A stretch of 64,000 bases of DNA. Source: Pseudomonadales bacterium (GTDB taxonomy: Bacteria > Pseudomonadota > Gammaproteobacteria > Pseudomonadales > Azotimanducaceae). The stretch is from assembly GCA_017642855.1 (NCBI GenBank), contig JAEPOO010000001.1, forward strand, positions 1,707,072 through 1,771,071, in the 5' to 3' direction. The notes beneath the pieces are model-generated. The model was not told where the DNA came from, did no database searches, and saw only the letters and a program-made list of their open reading frames with translations. The position numbers and the translations under genes were made by a program. Shown in pieces: positions 47,053 to 53,738 of the stretch; position 1 is the stretch's first letter, and the number at the start of each line of letters is the position of its first letter.

Positions 47053-47604
47053 CTATACAACCCGTTTAGCGAAGTGAATACCGGGCTTACCTAACCCCTC
47101 TTCATCAGGCATTACACCAACTATCGAGTAACCCATCTTTAACCAGAACTGGATCGGATGATCTTCTGGGGTCTCGATGTTCTCGAAAGAGCGACCAGGT
47201 TCTTTGTATAGATCGATGGATGAAAAACTCGTTGATGCCGTCTCATCGCTTGTACCCGCCCACACTGCTACTGCACCCGAAGATCGCGCTAGAGATTCAA
47301 CATCTGCAACAAGGCTCTTACCAACAGCCTTTCGCTGGTTGTCAGGTGACACTGCTATAGGATGGATCTCCCAGACATCCTCGTCTGTTATCGCTCCAAT
47401 CCAACCGATAGGATGACCATTCTCTCCAAGCGCTACCCTACTTCGGCGTTGTTCGCCAAACGTGCTCATGATCAAGTTTAAGGCAGCCTTTTTGTTCGGA
47501 AGCCAATCTGGAGAGTACTTTTGAAAACACGGTAGGAGAAACTGAGAAATCAGTTCGATCCGGTCATTCTGGGACTCATCTAGATTTTCTATCACCAGTC
47601 CCAT
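47053..47604 (-). CDS. Cassette 5: GNAT acetyltransferase resembling AAC(6')
   Basis: A 183-residue GNAT protein, the length of AAC(6')-I enzymes. From the N-terminus: SRVALGENGHPIGWIGA (about 55-71), WEIHP at 78-82 (WELHP in AAC(6')-Ia), the acetyl-CoA loop NQRKAVGK at 89-96 (first loop Gly replaced by Ala93), AGTSDETASTSF at 116-127 (GTDDE..TSL in AAC(6')-Ia), HPIQFWLKMGYSIVG at 149-163 and GKPGIHFAKRV at the end. AAC(6') enzymes acetylate the 6'-amine of aminoglycosides. Activity here is inferred. An ATG at 47610 would add two residues but overlaps the attC core. No clear ribosome site, common in cassettes. Confidence 0.8.
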   Translation of the reverse strand: MGLVIENLDESQNDRIELISQFLLPCFQKYSPDWLPNKKAALNLIMSTFGEQRRSRVALGENGHPIGWIGAITDEDVWEIHPIAVSPDNQRKAVGKSLVADVESLARSSGAVAVWAGTSDETASTSFSSIDLYKEPGRSFENIETPEDHPIQFWLKMGYSIVGVMPDEEGLGKPGIHFAKRVV

Positions 47605-47608
47605 GTGC

Positions 47609-47722
47609 ATCTAACACCCAGTTAAGCGGCAAAGACACCGAGGATCAAAATGTGATTCACATTTTGACCGCAGGTACTTCGCCCGAGTGACCGAAGGGAA
47701 CGACTTCAACTGCATGTTAGGC
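47609..47722 (-). repeat. attC site C (cassette 4)
   Basis: 114 bp from ATCTAAC (47609-47615) to GTTAGGC (47716-47722). It keeps CCCAGTTAAGCGGC and GACTTCAACTGCAT arms; the centre has a separate palindrome, CAAAATGTGA/TCACATTTTG. The R'' core supplies the TAA stop of the adjacent gene. Confidence 0.87.
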
Positions 47723-47947
47723 GTCGCTATCGGCCTGGGCATCTTTCGCCTCTTCTACGTTCTTTAGATGTCTACGAATATACCTCATAAGAAGGATCGC
47801 CTTCTCCTCTTTGTTAAAGGTCGCAGAACCAGCGTCTTCGATAGGAACAGGAAACTGAAAACCATTGTCAGTTTCGTAGAAAAGCGCTCGGTCGCGATAA
47901 AACACAAAATGCGCATTCTGATCTTTTACGATTTCTCGAATTTTCAT
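47717..47947 (-). CDS. Cassette 4 protein, unknown
   Basis: A 76-residue soluble protein: strands KIREIVKDQNAHFVFYRDRAL and YETDNGFQFPVPIED, then a helix KEEKAILLMRYIRRHL, with an acidic end. No family assigned. It has the best ribosome site in the array (AGGAGG, 5 bp before the ATG at 47947). A terminator hairpin lies just upstream, separating it from a 25-codon ORF in the same cassette. Its stop codon is part of the R'' core of attC C. Confidence 0.65.
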   Translation of the reverse strand: MKIREIVKDQNAHFVFYRDRALFYETDNGFQFPVPIEDAGSATFNKEEKAILLMRYIRRHLKNVEEAKDAQADSDA

Positions 47948-47964
47948 TTCTACCTCCTAGAATG

Positions 47965-47999
47965 AAAAAACCCCGGGAACATTGCTGCTGCCGGGGTTT
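47965..47999 (-). terminator. Terminator or attenuator inside cassette 4
   Basis: On the minus strand, a 9-bp perfect stem (AAACCCCGG with CCGGGGTTT, 14-nt loop) is followed by a run of T. It ends 18 bp before the start codon of the 47717-47947 gene and follows the small ORF at 48026-48103, so it could stop read-through from earlier cassettes or act as an attenuator. Confidence 0.7.
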
Positions 48000-48025
48000 C
48001 GAAGATTTACAAAATATTGGTTACG

Positions 48026-48103
48026 TCATGAATCTCCAGGCGACAGCGAATCCACTTGTTCAAGCGAATCGAAGTTGCTGCCGTTGATGTAATGAAGGTC
48101 CAT
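48026..48103 (-). CDS. Possible 25-residue leader peptide in cassette 4
   Basis: An ATG at 48103 opens 25 codons reading MDLHYINGSNFDSLEQ and ending SLSPGDS before a TGA. It sits between the cassette's leading core and the terminator ahead of the main gene. No ribosome site is strong. It could be a leader peptide, a small functional peptide or chance. Confidence 0.3.
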   Translation of the reverse strand: MDLHYINGSNFDSLEQVDSLSPGDS

Positions 48104-48148
48104 GGCGCGGGATTCTATGCTCTATGAGCCGAAATGCAAGTTCTAGAC

Positions 48149-48250
48149 GCCTAACACCCAGTTAAGCGGCCGCGCTGAAGCGCGAAGCGCTGATAGAAGC
48201 GGTCCGAGGTTGCGACGCGAGGAGCGACCGATTTCAACTGCATGTTAGGT
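48149..48250 (-). repeat. attC site D (cassette 3)
   Basis: 102 bp from GCCTAAC (48149-48155) to GTTAGGT (48244-48250). Nearly identical to sites A, E and F, including GCGGCCGCGCTGAAGCGCG and CCGATTTCAACTGCAT. Confidence 0.88.
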
Positions 48251-48553
48251 GGATTCTCTGATCTTGTGCCACCAATAATATGGCAGTACCCAAACATTAC
48301 CTACTAGTAGTACTAGTATCCAAAGTCTTCTTACCTCACCTTGCAGTTGAACGTTTCGATAGCCGTGAATCATAAAGGTGAGCCATATCGCTTGAAGGAG
48401 CAGAATGCACCCAAGAAACCACCACTCTTTTAACAGTGGATAGTTCTCAAACAAACGATCTTCCGCATCTGCCAAGATTATGTAAGCGAGGAAAAACAGC
48501 ACAAAGTAGCCGCTGATAGATAACATTCCCCATGTGGCTTCACGTGCGTTCAA
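48245..48553 (-). CDS. Cassette 3 protein, small membrane protein
   Basis: A 102-residue protein with three hydrophobic segments (about 10-28, 43-63 and 75-95) and Trp-rich ends (WVLPYYWWHK). No family recognised. The start is a TTG at 48553, 6 bp inside the cassette; an ATG at 48526 is an alternative. The TAA stop lies in the R'' core of attC D. Confidence 0.58.
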   Translation of the reverse strand: MNAREATWGMLSISGYFVLFFLAYIILADAEDRLFENYPLLKEWWFLGCILLLQAIWLTFMIHGYRNVQLQGEVRRLWILVLLVGNVWVLPYYWWHKIREST

Positions 48554-48558
48554 AATCC

Positions 48559-48660
48559 ACCTAACACCCAGTTAAGCGGCCGCGCTGAAGCGCGAAGCGC
48601 TGATGAACGCGGTCCGAGGTTGCGACGCGAGGAGCGACCGATTTCAACTGCATGTTATAC
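48559..48660 (-). repeat. attC site E (cassette 2)
   Basis: 102 bp from ACCTAAC (48559-48565) to GTTATAC (48654-48660). Its interior is identical to site F apart from one base (GAGCGACC versus GAGCAACC), which suggests recent duplication or homogenisation. Confidence 0.88.
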
Positions 48661-48924
48661 ATCATCCCTCAGCCAAACATAGTAGATGTACACGCATCCG
48701 AGAACTCCAAGAATCAAGAGAAGCAAACCTAGAAACACCCCCCCTGAATCACATCGCTCGTACAACCTATCACACCAAAACCGAGAATCGGGATTTGGTT
48801 TAAGCAGGTAATCGATAAGGAAGTATGTACCAATTCCTATGGATGCAATCGCCATGATGGATTCTCCTACCACCGTTGGCCAATGCTTCTCTAAGTCTCG
48901 ATCTCTCTTCTTCCTGACAGTCAT
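48655..48924 (-). CDS. Cassette 2 protein, small membrane protein
   Basis: An 89-residue protein with a basic N-terminus (TVRKKRDRDLEK) and two hydrophobic segments (about 22-40 and 63-83) joined by a Cys-containing loop (FWCDRLYERCDSGG). No family recognised. I chose the ATG at 48924, because the in-frame ATG at 48939 lies before the cassette boundary (48931-48937). The TAA stop is in the R'' core of attC E. Confidence 0.58.
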   Translation of the reverse strand: MTVRKKRDRDLEKHWPTVVGESIMAIASIGIGTYFLIDYLLKPNPDSRFWCDRLYERCDSGGVFLGLLLLILGVLGCVYIYYVWLRDDV

Positions 48925-48930
48925 AAGGAT

Positions 48931-49032
48931 GTATAACACCCAGTTAAGCGGCCGCGCTGAAGCGCGAAGCGCTGATGAACGCGGTCCGAGGTTGCGACGC
49001 GAGGAGCAACCGATTTCAACTGCATGTTAGGC
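48931..49032 (-). repeat. attC site F (cassette 1)
   Basis: 102 bp from GTATAAC (48931-48937) to GTTAGGC (49026-49032), the same architecture as sites A, D and E. It is the last complete site at the right end of the array. Confidence 0.88.
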
Positions 49033-49257
49033 GTCACCTCTTTCCCTCGAACGACCCCTGCCTTTTGTCTGTTTCTTCTCAGCCATGTTCCACCAAATGC
49101 CATGAGCAAAGTCGGCTGCCGTTGTTACAGCCGCAACAACATAAACTTGAATTCTAGTCTCTTCGTCCCAGGGTTGCTGAACTATGGCGTACATAGCCAA
49201 GGCGAAAAAAACCAATGCAACGAAGTGGAGTATCTTGCTGATCTGAGAATGATCCAT
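49027..49257 (-). CDS. Cassette 1 protein, small membrane protein
   Basis: A 76-residue protein with two hydrophobic segments (about 8-27 and 38-55) and a strongly basic tail (KKQTKGRGRSRERGDA). The ATG at 49257 lies 14 bp inside the leading core GCCTAAC (49272-49278) and follows AGGAGAAACG; an in-frame extension above it would cross that core. No family recognised. The TAA stop is in the R'' core of attC F. As the cassette nearest the open end it would be the most recently inserted. Confidence 0.6.
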   Translation of the reverse strand: MDHSQISKILHFVALVFFALAMYAIVQQPWDEETRIQVYVVAAVTTAADFAHGIWWNMAEKKQTKGRGRSRERGDA

Positions 49258-49271
49258 CGTTTCTCCTAGAC

Positions 49272-49345
49272 GCCTAACAATATAGTAGGCGGAACATATT
49301 CCACCTATTACCGGAAAATGTGGAACAATTTCCACATAACCCGTT
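49272..49345 (-). promoter_or_regulatory. Array head: leading core, possible cassette promoter and paired operator-like sites
   Basis: GCCTAAC (49272-49278) is the leading core of cassette 1 and may be a remnant of attI or of another attC. Beyond it are two copies of GGAACAWWTTCC (49291-49302 and 49322-49333), 31 bp apart, about three helical turns; the second extends to a perfect palindrome ATGTGGAA-caat-TTCCACAT (49318-49337). On the minus strand a weak -35 TAGGTG and -10 TATATT with 17-bp spacing flank the first copy, so a bound protein could control transcription of the array. Confidence 0.45.
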
Positions 49346-49366
49346 CATATTTGCAAACTGCTGTGT

Positions 49367-49381
49367 GTCCGCTTCTGGCCG
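49367..49381. repeat. 15-bp direct repeat, left copy
   Basis: GTCCGCTTCTGGCCG occurs here and again at 50120-50134, on either side of the gene at 49489-50118. The left copy lacks the right arm of the hairpin seen in the other copy. Confidence 0.6.
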
Positions 49382-49488
49382 CGTCCTGCCTCTAGCACAG
49401 CACAATTGTAACGCTCACTGTCGACCCAAAGCTGCCGTTAATACAAGATCAGTGTATTGTTGAGAGCTTATTTATCAAAGGACTCCAA

Positions 49489-50118
49489 GTGAGATTGCTG
49501 GCTGTATTCTTTTTGATCTTTTGTGTGTATTCGAGTAACTCGTTCAGCGATGAAAGTGGTGACAAGTTCCTTGAGGAAATAGCAGAGAAGTTGGCGAATG
49601 AAGCCGAGAAGAAGCCTACAGGTCCCCCTCTGGGAAACCTCAAGTCTGAAGAGCATCGTAAATTGCTTTGTAAAGCTTGGGATGATTCTGACTGGACAAA
49701 GTTCTCATCTTACCTGACAAAATGGAGTTATCAGGTGAAGGACATTTATTACGATTTGAAGTGTACCTTTGGGGCAGAACAAAACATTCCCCTGCTTCAT
49801 GCAGCAACCCACGATCCAACAACGTACAAAGTGATCTATCAGCGTTTAATGCGACAGATGCACAAAGAAGGCGGAAACCACATAACCACCTGCGCGATTA
49901 CAAATCTCCGATATCGAAATACGACTTTGTTGTTCGACGAATTGGAGTACAGCCTGCTGTTCACGCAACGAGTCTTATCGGAAACTCAAGATCCAGAAAT
50001 GCTAGCCAACAAAAATCGCTACATAAAAGACTTTGCGAAGATGAAACATAAACTTGAAACTCACGTAGCAAATTACCCAGTAAAAACCTCAGATTGCCCT
50101 CACTTTCACGAGAGATAG
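49489..50118 (+). CDS. Exported protein, unknown
   Basis: A 209-residue protein with a signal peptide (about residues 1-20, cut near NSFSD). The mature part is mostly helical and carries five Cys (in KLLCKAW, LKCTFG, TTCAIT and SDCPH among others), suggesting disulfides. It is the only plus-strand gene of the island. The start is a GTG at 49489, preceded by AAAGGACTCCAA. It occupies the position where an integron would have intI, but nothing in it resembles a tyrosine recombinase. Confidence 0.62.
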   Translation: MRLLAVFFLIFCVYSSNSFSDESGDKFLEEIAEKLANEAEKKPTGPPLGNLKSEEHRKLLCKAWDDSDWTKFSSYLTKWSYQVKDIYYDLKCTFGAEQNIPLLHAATHDPTTYKVIYQRLMRQMHKEGGNHITTCAITNLRYRNTTLLFDELEYSLLFTQRVLSETQDPEMLANKNRYIKDFAKMKHKLETHVANYPVKTSDCPHFHER

Positions 50119-50119
50119 A

Positions 50120-50143
50120 GTCCGCTTCTGGCCGATAGCGGAC
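50120..50143. repeat. Hairpin with right copy of the direct repeat
   Basis: GTCCGC and GCGGAC arms (6 bp) enclose TTCTGGCCGATA; the first 15 bases repeat 49367-49381. No T-run follows, so it is a palindromic element rather than a clear terminator. Confidence 0.55.
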
Positions 50144-50279
50144 CTCACTCGACAGGAAATGGTGCACGCGTGCCGGAAAGATTACACATCGGCGTTATCC
50201 AAACGCGCGCATTTCAGAATCAAAAAGCACGCGCAGAATGGATTTCAGAGGGTTTCATCAGTTGATCGTGGAAACCTGA

Positions 50280-51095
50280 TTACCGGCCTTTAAAGTCCGG
50301 CGCTTCTTTTTTGACGAACGCAACCGCTGCACGTTTGTGATCTTCCGTCATAAAGGTGCGCATCATGTGCATCGCCTCGAGATCAAACACGTCACTGAGC
50401 GTTGCGTTCTGTGCGGCGTTCAGGTTCTTTTTCATGTAACCCAACGCCACCGTTGGCAAGCTGGCCAGATACTTGGCATAAGCTTTCGATTCTTCTTCGA
50501 AGGTGTCGGCACTCGCCACCTTAGTCATCATGCCCAGGTCATAAGCTTCCTGACCGGTGATGACATCCGCCGTGAAATAGAGCTCCCGCGCCTTCGCAGC
50601 GCCAACGAGCTGCGGCAAAAAGTACGAGCCGCCGTAGTCACCGGATGCACCAATCTTCGAGAAAGCTGTCGTGATTTTTGCTGTGTCCAGACAGAAACGC
50701 ATATCACACGCCAACGCCAACGACAGGCCTGCGCCTGCAGCGGCACCAGGAATAATCGCGAGCGTGGGTTTCGGCATCACATGCAATTGCTTGGAGAGTT
50801 CCATACCCTGACGCAGACCTTGTACACGCTGTTCCAGAGTTGGACCTTCGCCGCTGTTGCTGCCGCCTTCGTTACTACCCGCGTCCGAAGCAAAACCTTT
50901 AACGTCGCCACCCGCACAAAAAGCACCACCGGCTCCGGTCAACACCAGGCATCGAACTTCAGGATCATCAGCCGCCTTGTATACCGCTTTCCTCATGTCT
51001 TCCATCATCGGCCCGCTCATCGCATTGCGCGCATCAGGGCGATTCATCGTTAACGTCAAGACACCATCGTCGAAGGTCTGTTCCAGATCTGCCAT
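50280..51095 (-). CDS. Enoyl-CoA hydratase/isomerase (crotonase family)
   Basis: A 271-residue crotonase. First oxyanion block: GAGGAFCAGGDVKGF; second: PGAAAGAGLSLALACDMRF. The acidic segment reads FSKIGASGDYGGSYFLPQL. An extra Ser/Gly/Glu-rich loop after the first block (SDAGSNEGGSNSGEG) is longer than usual. The ATG at 51095 follows GAGGGAGAACCCA; an ATG at 51110 is an alternative, and the much longer open frame above is antisense to the amidohydrolase gene. It diverges from the amidohydrolase pair. Confidence 0.88.
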   Translation of the reverse strand: MADLEQTFDDGVLTLTMNRPDARNAMSGPMMEDMRKAVYKAADDPEVRCLVLTGAGGAFCAGGDVKGFASDAGSNEGGSNSGEGPTLEQRVQGLRQGMELSKQLHVMPKPTLAIIPGAAAGAGLSLALACDMRFCLDTAKITTAFSKIGASGDYGGSYFLPQLVGAAKARELYFTADVITGQEAYDLGMMTKVASADTFEEESKAYAKYLASLPTVALGYMKKNLNAAQNATLSDVFDLEAMHMMRTFMTEDHKRAAVAFVKKEAPDFKGR

Positions 51096-51204
51096 TGGGT
51101 TCTCCCTCATAAAAACAAGCACCTTAGCGCAAAAGGTGAGTACTCGCCTAGCACCCTCGAATACGTTATGTTGCGGGTATCTCTGCGATGAATTGGGGAC
51201 AAGT

Positions 51205-52518
51205 ATGAGTATTGTTTCGCGGGGAGCCTGCCTTCGCTTGCTGGCGTTGTTTGCTGCCTCCTGTCTATCTGTCGGAATTTCCGCCAAACCCGTGGCCTTC
51301 ACCGGCGCGACGATCCTGCCGATCTCAGGCGAACCAATAGAAGACGGCACCCTGCTCATTGAGGGCAAAACCATCAAAGCCGTTGGCGCTAAAGTGCGCA
51401 TTCCAAGAGACGCGGAAACCATTGATGTGTCGGGCAAAGTGATCTTGCCTGGGCTGGTCGACACACATAGCCATGTGGGTGAAACCGCTGGCGCTGATCG
51501 CTCTGCGCCCATGCAACCAGAAGCACGTGTGCTGGATTCCATCAATGTCAGAAACTCCGGATTCAAGCGCGCGCTCGCCGGCGGCATCACCACCATCAAC
51601 CTGATGTCAGGATCCGGTCATTTAATGAGCGGGCAAACCATCTACGTCAAACTCCGAGAAGGTAACAGCATCGAAGCCATCGCCTATAAGCGAGATGACG
51701 GTGAAGTCGATGGCGGCATGAAGATGGCCAATGGTACTAACCCGATAAGAACCGCGCCCTTCCCTGGCACTCGAGCAAAGTCAGCCGCAATCGCCCGCCA
51801 GCTTTATATCGACGCTCAGGAATACCAGAAGAAGATTGAGCTCGCCGATGGCGACCCAAAAAAGATGCCGGAACGCAGCCTCGCAAAAGAGGCACTGCTA
51901 GAGGTACTCGACGGCAAACGCATCGTTCACTTTCATACTCACCGACATGACGACATTCTGACGGTGCTCAGGCTTCAGGAAGAATTCGGATTCCGCGTCG
52001 TGCTGCATCACGTAAGTGAAGCGCACAGAGTGGCGAATGAAATCGCCGCCGCGAACGTGCCCGTGTCACTCATCATGTTGGATAGCCCAGGCGGAAAGCT
52101 GGAAGCTCAATACGTCGACGGGCGAAGCGCCCCAATCCTTGAGCAGGCTGGCGCAAAAGTTGCCCTGCACACCGATGACTGGATCACCGAGTCGCGACAC
52201 TTCCTTCGATCAGCAGGGCTCGCCGTGCGAGCGGGCATGAGCCGCGACGAAGCACTCAGATCGATGACCATCAACGGCGCTGAAATGCTGGATCTGGATG
52301 ATCGCGTCGGCACATTAGAAAAAGGCAAAGATGCGGACTTCGTCATTCTTTCCGGCGACCCGCTCAGCGTTTACACCCGGGTCGAACAAACCTGGGTAGA
52401 AGGTGTTAAACGATTCGATTTGGATGACCCTGATGATCTCGCCATCGCCGAGGGTGACTTCGGCGCCCTGGTACCGACGGGACGAGGACACATTCACGAT
52501 ATGGGAGAGGGCCACTAA
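51205..52518 (+). CDS. Exported amidohydrolase, metal ligands intact
   Basis: A 437-residue exported protein (signal peptide about residues 1-27, cut near ISAKP). Amidohydrolase superfamily, imidazolonepropionase/dipeptidase-like group: VILPGLVDTHSHVGE gives the HxH metal motif, HFHTHRHDDI and VLHHVSEAHRV give further His ligands, and ALHTDDW the catalytic Asp. The C-terminal EKGKDADFVILSGDPLS is the usual urease-like strand. The ATG at 51205 follows TGGGGACAAGT. Its stop overlaps the next start (TAATG), so it is made together with its paralogue. Substrate unknown, periplasmic. Confidence 0.88.
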   Translation: MSIVSRGACLRLLALFAASCLSVGISAKPVAFTGATILPISGEPIEDGTLLIEGKTIKAVGAKVRIPRDAETIDVSGKVILPGLVDTHSHVGETAGADRSAPMQPEARVLDSINVRNSGFKRALAGGITTINLMSGSGHLMSGQTIYVKLREGNSIEAIAYKRDDGEVDGGMKMANGTNPIRTAPFPGTRAKSAAIARQLYIDAQEYQKKIELADGDPKKMPERSLAKEALLEVLDGKRIVHFHTHRHDDILTVLRLQEEFGFRVVLHHVSEAHRVANEIAAANVPVSLIMLDSPGGKLEAQYVDGRSAPILEQAGAKVALHTDDWITESRHFLRSAGLAVRAGMSRDEALRSMTINGAEMLDLDDRVGTLEKGKDADFVILSGDPLSVYTRVEQTWVEGVKRFDLDDPDDLAIAEGDFGALVPTGRGHIHDMGEGH

Positions 52519-53738
52519 TGAAATTTTTGTCAGTACTGCTCCTCACGCTTGCAGCAAGCCTGGCGCTCGCCGGTGACATCGCCGTCAAAGGTGAAACGGT
52601 TTACACCTCAGCTGGAGAACCCATCAAAAACGGTGTTGTCATCATTGAAGGCGGAAAGATTACTGCCGTTGGCGAAAACCTTGAGATTCCAGACGGCATG
52701 AAAACGCTGGAAGCCAAGGTCGTTACCCCAGGTTTGATTGACGCACGCACTGTCGTCGGGCTTGCGGGATATCTGAATCAGGACCATAACCAGGACCAAC
52801 TGGAAAAGTCTGCTGCGATTCAACCCGAACTTCGCGCGATCGATGCTTACAACACTCGCGAACCGCTTGTTCAATGGTTGCGTGAACACGGGATCACCAC
52901 CATCAACACAGGCCATGGCCCCGGCGAAATTATTTCCGGGCAAACCATGATCGTGAAAACCGTTGGCGATACCGTCAGCGAAGCGGTCGTCAGAGCGGAA
53001 GCCATGGTGGCTTCCACATTAGGTGACAGCGCGTTGGTGGATTCACATGACAAACGCAAATCACCCGGCACCAAAGGCAAAATTGCCGCCATGCTGCGCA
53101 ACCAGCTTGTCGAGGCACAAAACTACAAAGAAAAGATTGCCACAGCCGACGGCGATGACGACAAGCCGCCGCCACCCAGAAACCTCAGACTGGAAACCAT
53201 GGTGCGCGTCCTGGACGGCGAGTTACCTTTGCTGGTCACGGCCAATCGACATAACGACATCATGACCACGCTGCGAATCGCGGAAGAATTTGATATCAAG
53301 ATCATTCTGGATGGCGCCGCCGAGTCTTACCTGCTGATCGATGAAATCAAAGAGAGCGGTGTTTCCGTCATCATTCATCCACAAATGGTGCGCTTCACCG
53401 GGGACAAAGAGAACGTGACCTACAATACCGCGAGAAAATTGACCGAGGCTGACATACCCGTCGCCTTCCAAAGTGGTTATGAAGGTTACGTGCCTAAGAC
53501 GCGAGTGGTGTTATTCGAAGCCGCAATGACCCTGCCCTACGGCATGAGTTTTGAGCACGCACTGAACGCTATCACCATCAATGCAGCCAAGATCCTTGGC
53601 GTTGATGACCGCATCGGCAGTATCGAAGTTGGCAAGGATGGCGACCTGGCCCTATATGACGGCGACCCGTTTGAATGGACGAGTCATGCCGTTGGGACGG
53701 TGATTGAGGGCAAAGTTGTCAGCGACATCAAGAGATAG
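52518..53738 (+). CDS. Exported amidohydrolase paralogue lacking metal ligands
   Basis: A 406-residue exported protein (signal peptide about residues 1-19). It aligns along its whole length with the preceding gene but the catalytic sites are changed: the HxH motif is replaced (PGLIDARTVVG), HHVSEAHR becomes DGAAESYL, and HTDDW becomes QSGYEG. C-terminal IEVGKDGDLALYDGDPFEW is retained. This is a predicted pseudoenzyme, probably a structural or regulatory partner of the active paralogue. TAATG overlap ensures co-translation. Its 3' end overlaps the convergent sensor kinase gene by 11 bp. Confidence 0.85.
   Translation: MKFLSVLLLTLAASLALAGDIAVKGETVYTSAGEPIKNGVVIIEGGKITAVGENLEIPDGMKTLEAKVVTPGLIDARTVVGLAGYLNQDHNQDQLEKSAAIQPELRAIDAYNTREPLVQWLREHGITTINTGHGPGEIISGQTMIVKTVGDTVSEAVVRAEAMVASTLGDSALVDSHDKRKSPGTKGKIAAMLRNQLVEAQNYKEKIATADGDDDKPPPPRNLRLETMVRVLDGELPLLVTANRHNDIMTTLRIAEEFDIKIILDGAAESYLLIDEIKESGVSVIIHPQMVRFTGDKENVTYNTARKLTEADIPVAFQSGYEGYVPKTRVVLFEAAMTLPYGMSFEHALNAITINAAKILGVDDRIGSIEVGKDGDLALYDGDPFEWTSHAVGTVIEGKVVSDIKR

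Larger units (their letters stand above)
46156..49278 (-). mobile_element. Integrase-less integron cassette array (CALIN), seven cassettes
   Basis: Six complete attC sites and one half site lie in one orientation and alternate with small minus-strand genes. Each complete site runs RYYYAAC to GTTRRRY on the plus strand, and four of six are 102 bp and nearly identical. Reading along the minus strand from 49278, each cassette begins with TTRRRY and ends with an attC. No tyrosine integrase (IntI) is encoded in the window, so this is a cluster of attC sites lacking an integrase, or the distal part of a sedentary integron whose intI lies elsewhere. Mobilisation would need IntI in trans. Confidence 0.88.

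Noticed and set aside
46484-49032. Regular repeats considered as a CRISPR array
   Set aside because: The repeats are about 100 bp, palindromic and separated by whole genes; they match attC architecture and no cas genes are present.
49489-50118. Candidate integron integrase at the array head
   Set aside because: The protein has a signal peptide and no tyrosine-recombinase RHRY motifs or IntI-specific patch.
50857-51204. N-terminal extension of the first amidohydrolase (frame open from 50857)
   Set aside because: It runs antisense through the crotonase gene; the signal peptide begins at the ATG at 51205 with a suitable ribosome site.
51096-51599. Long N-terminal extension of the crotonase on the minus strand
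   Set aside because: It is antisense to the amidohydrolase signal peptide and active site; the conserved crotonase start is at 51095.
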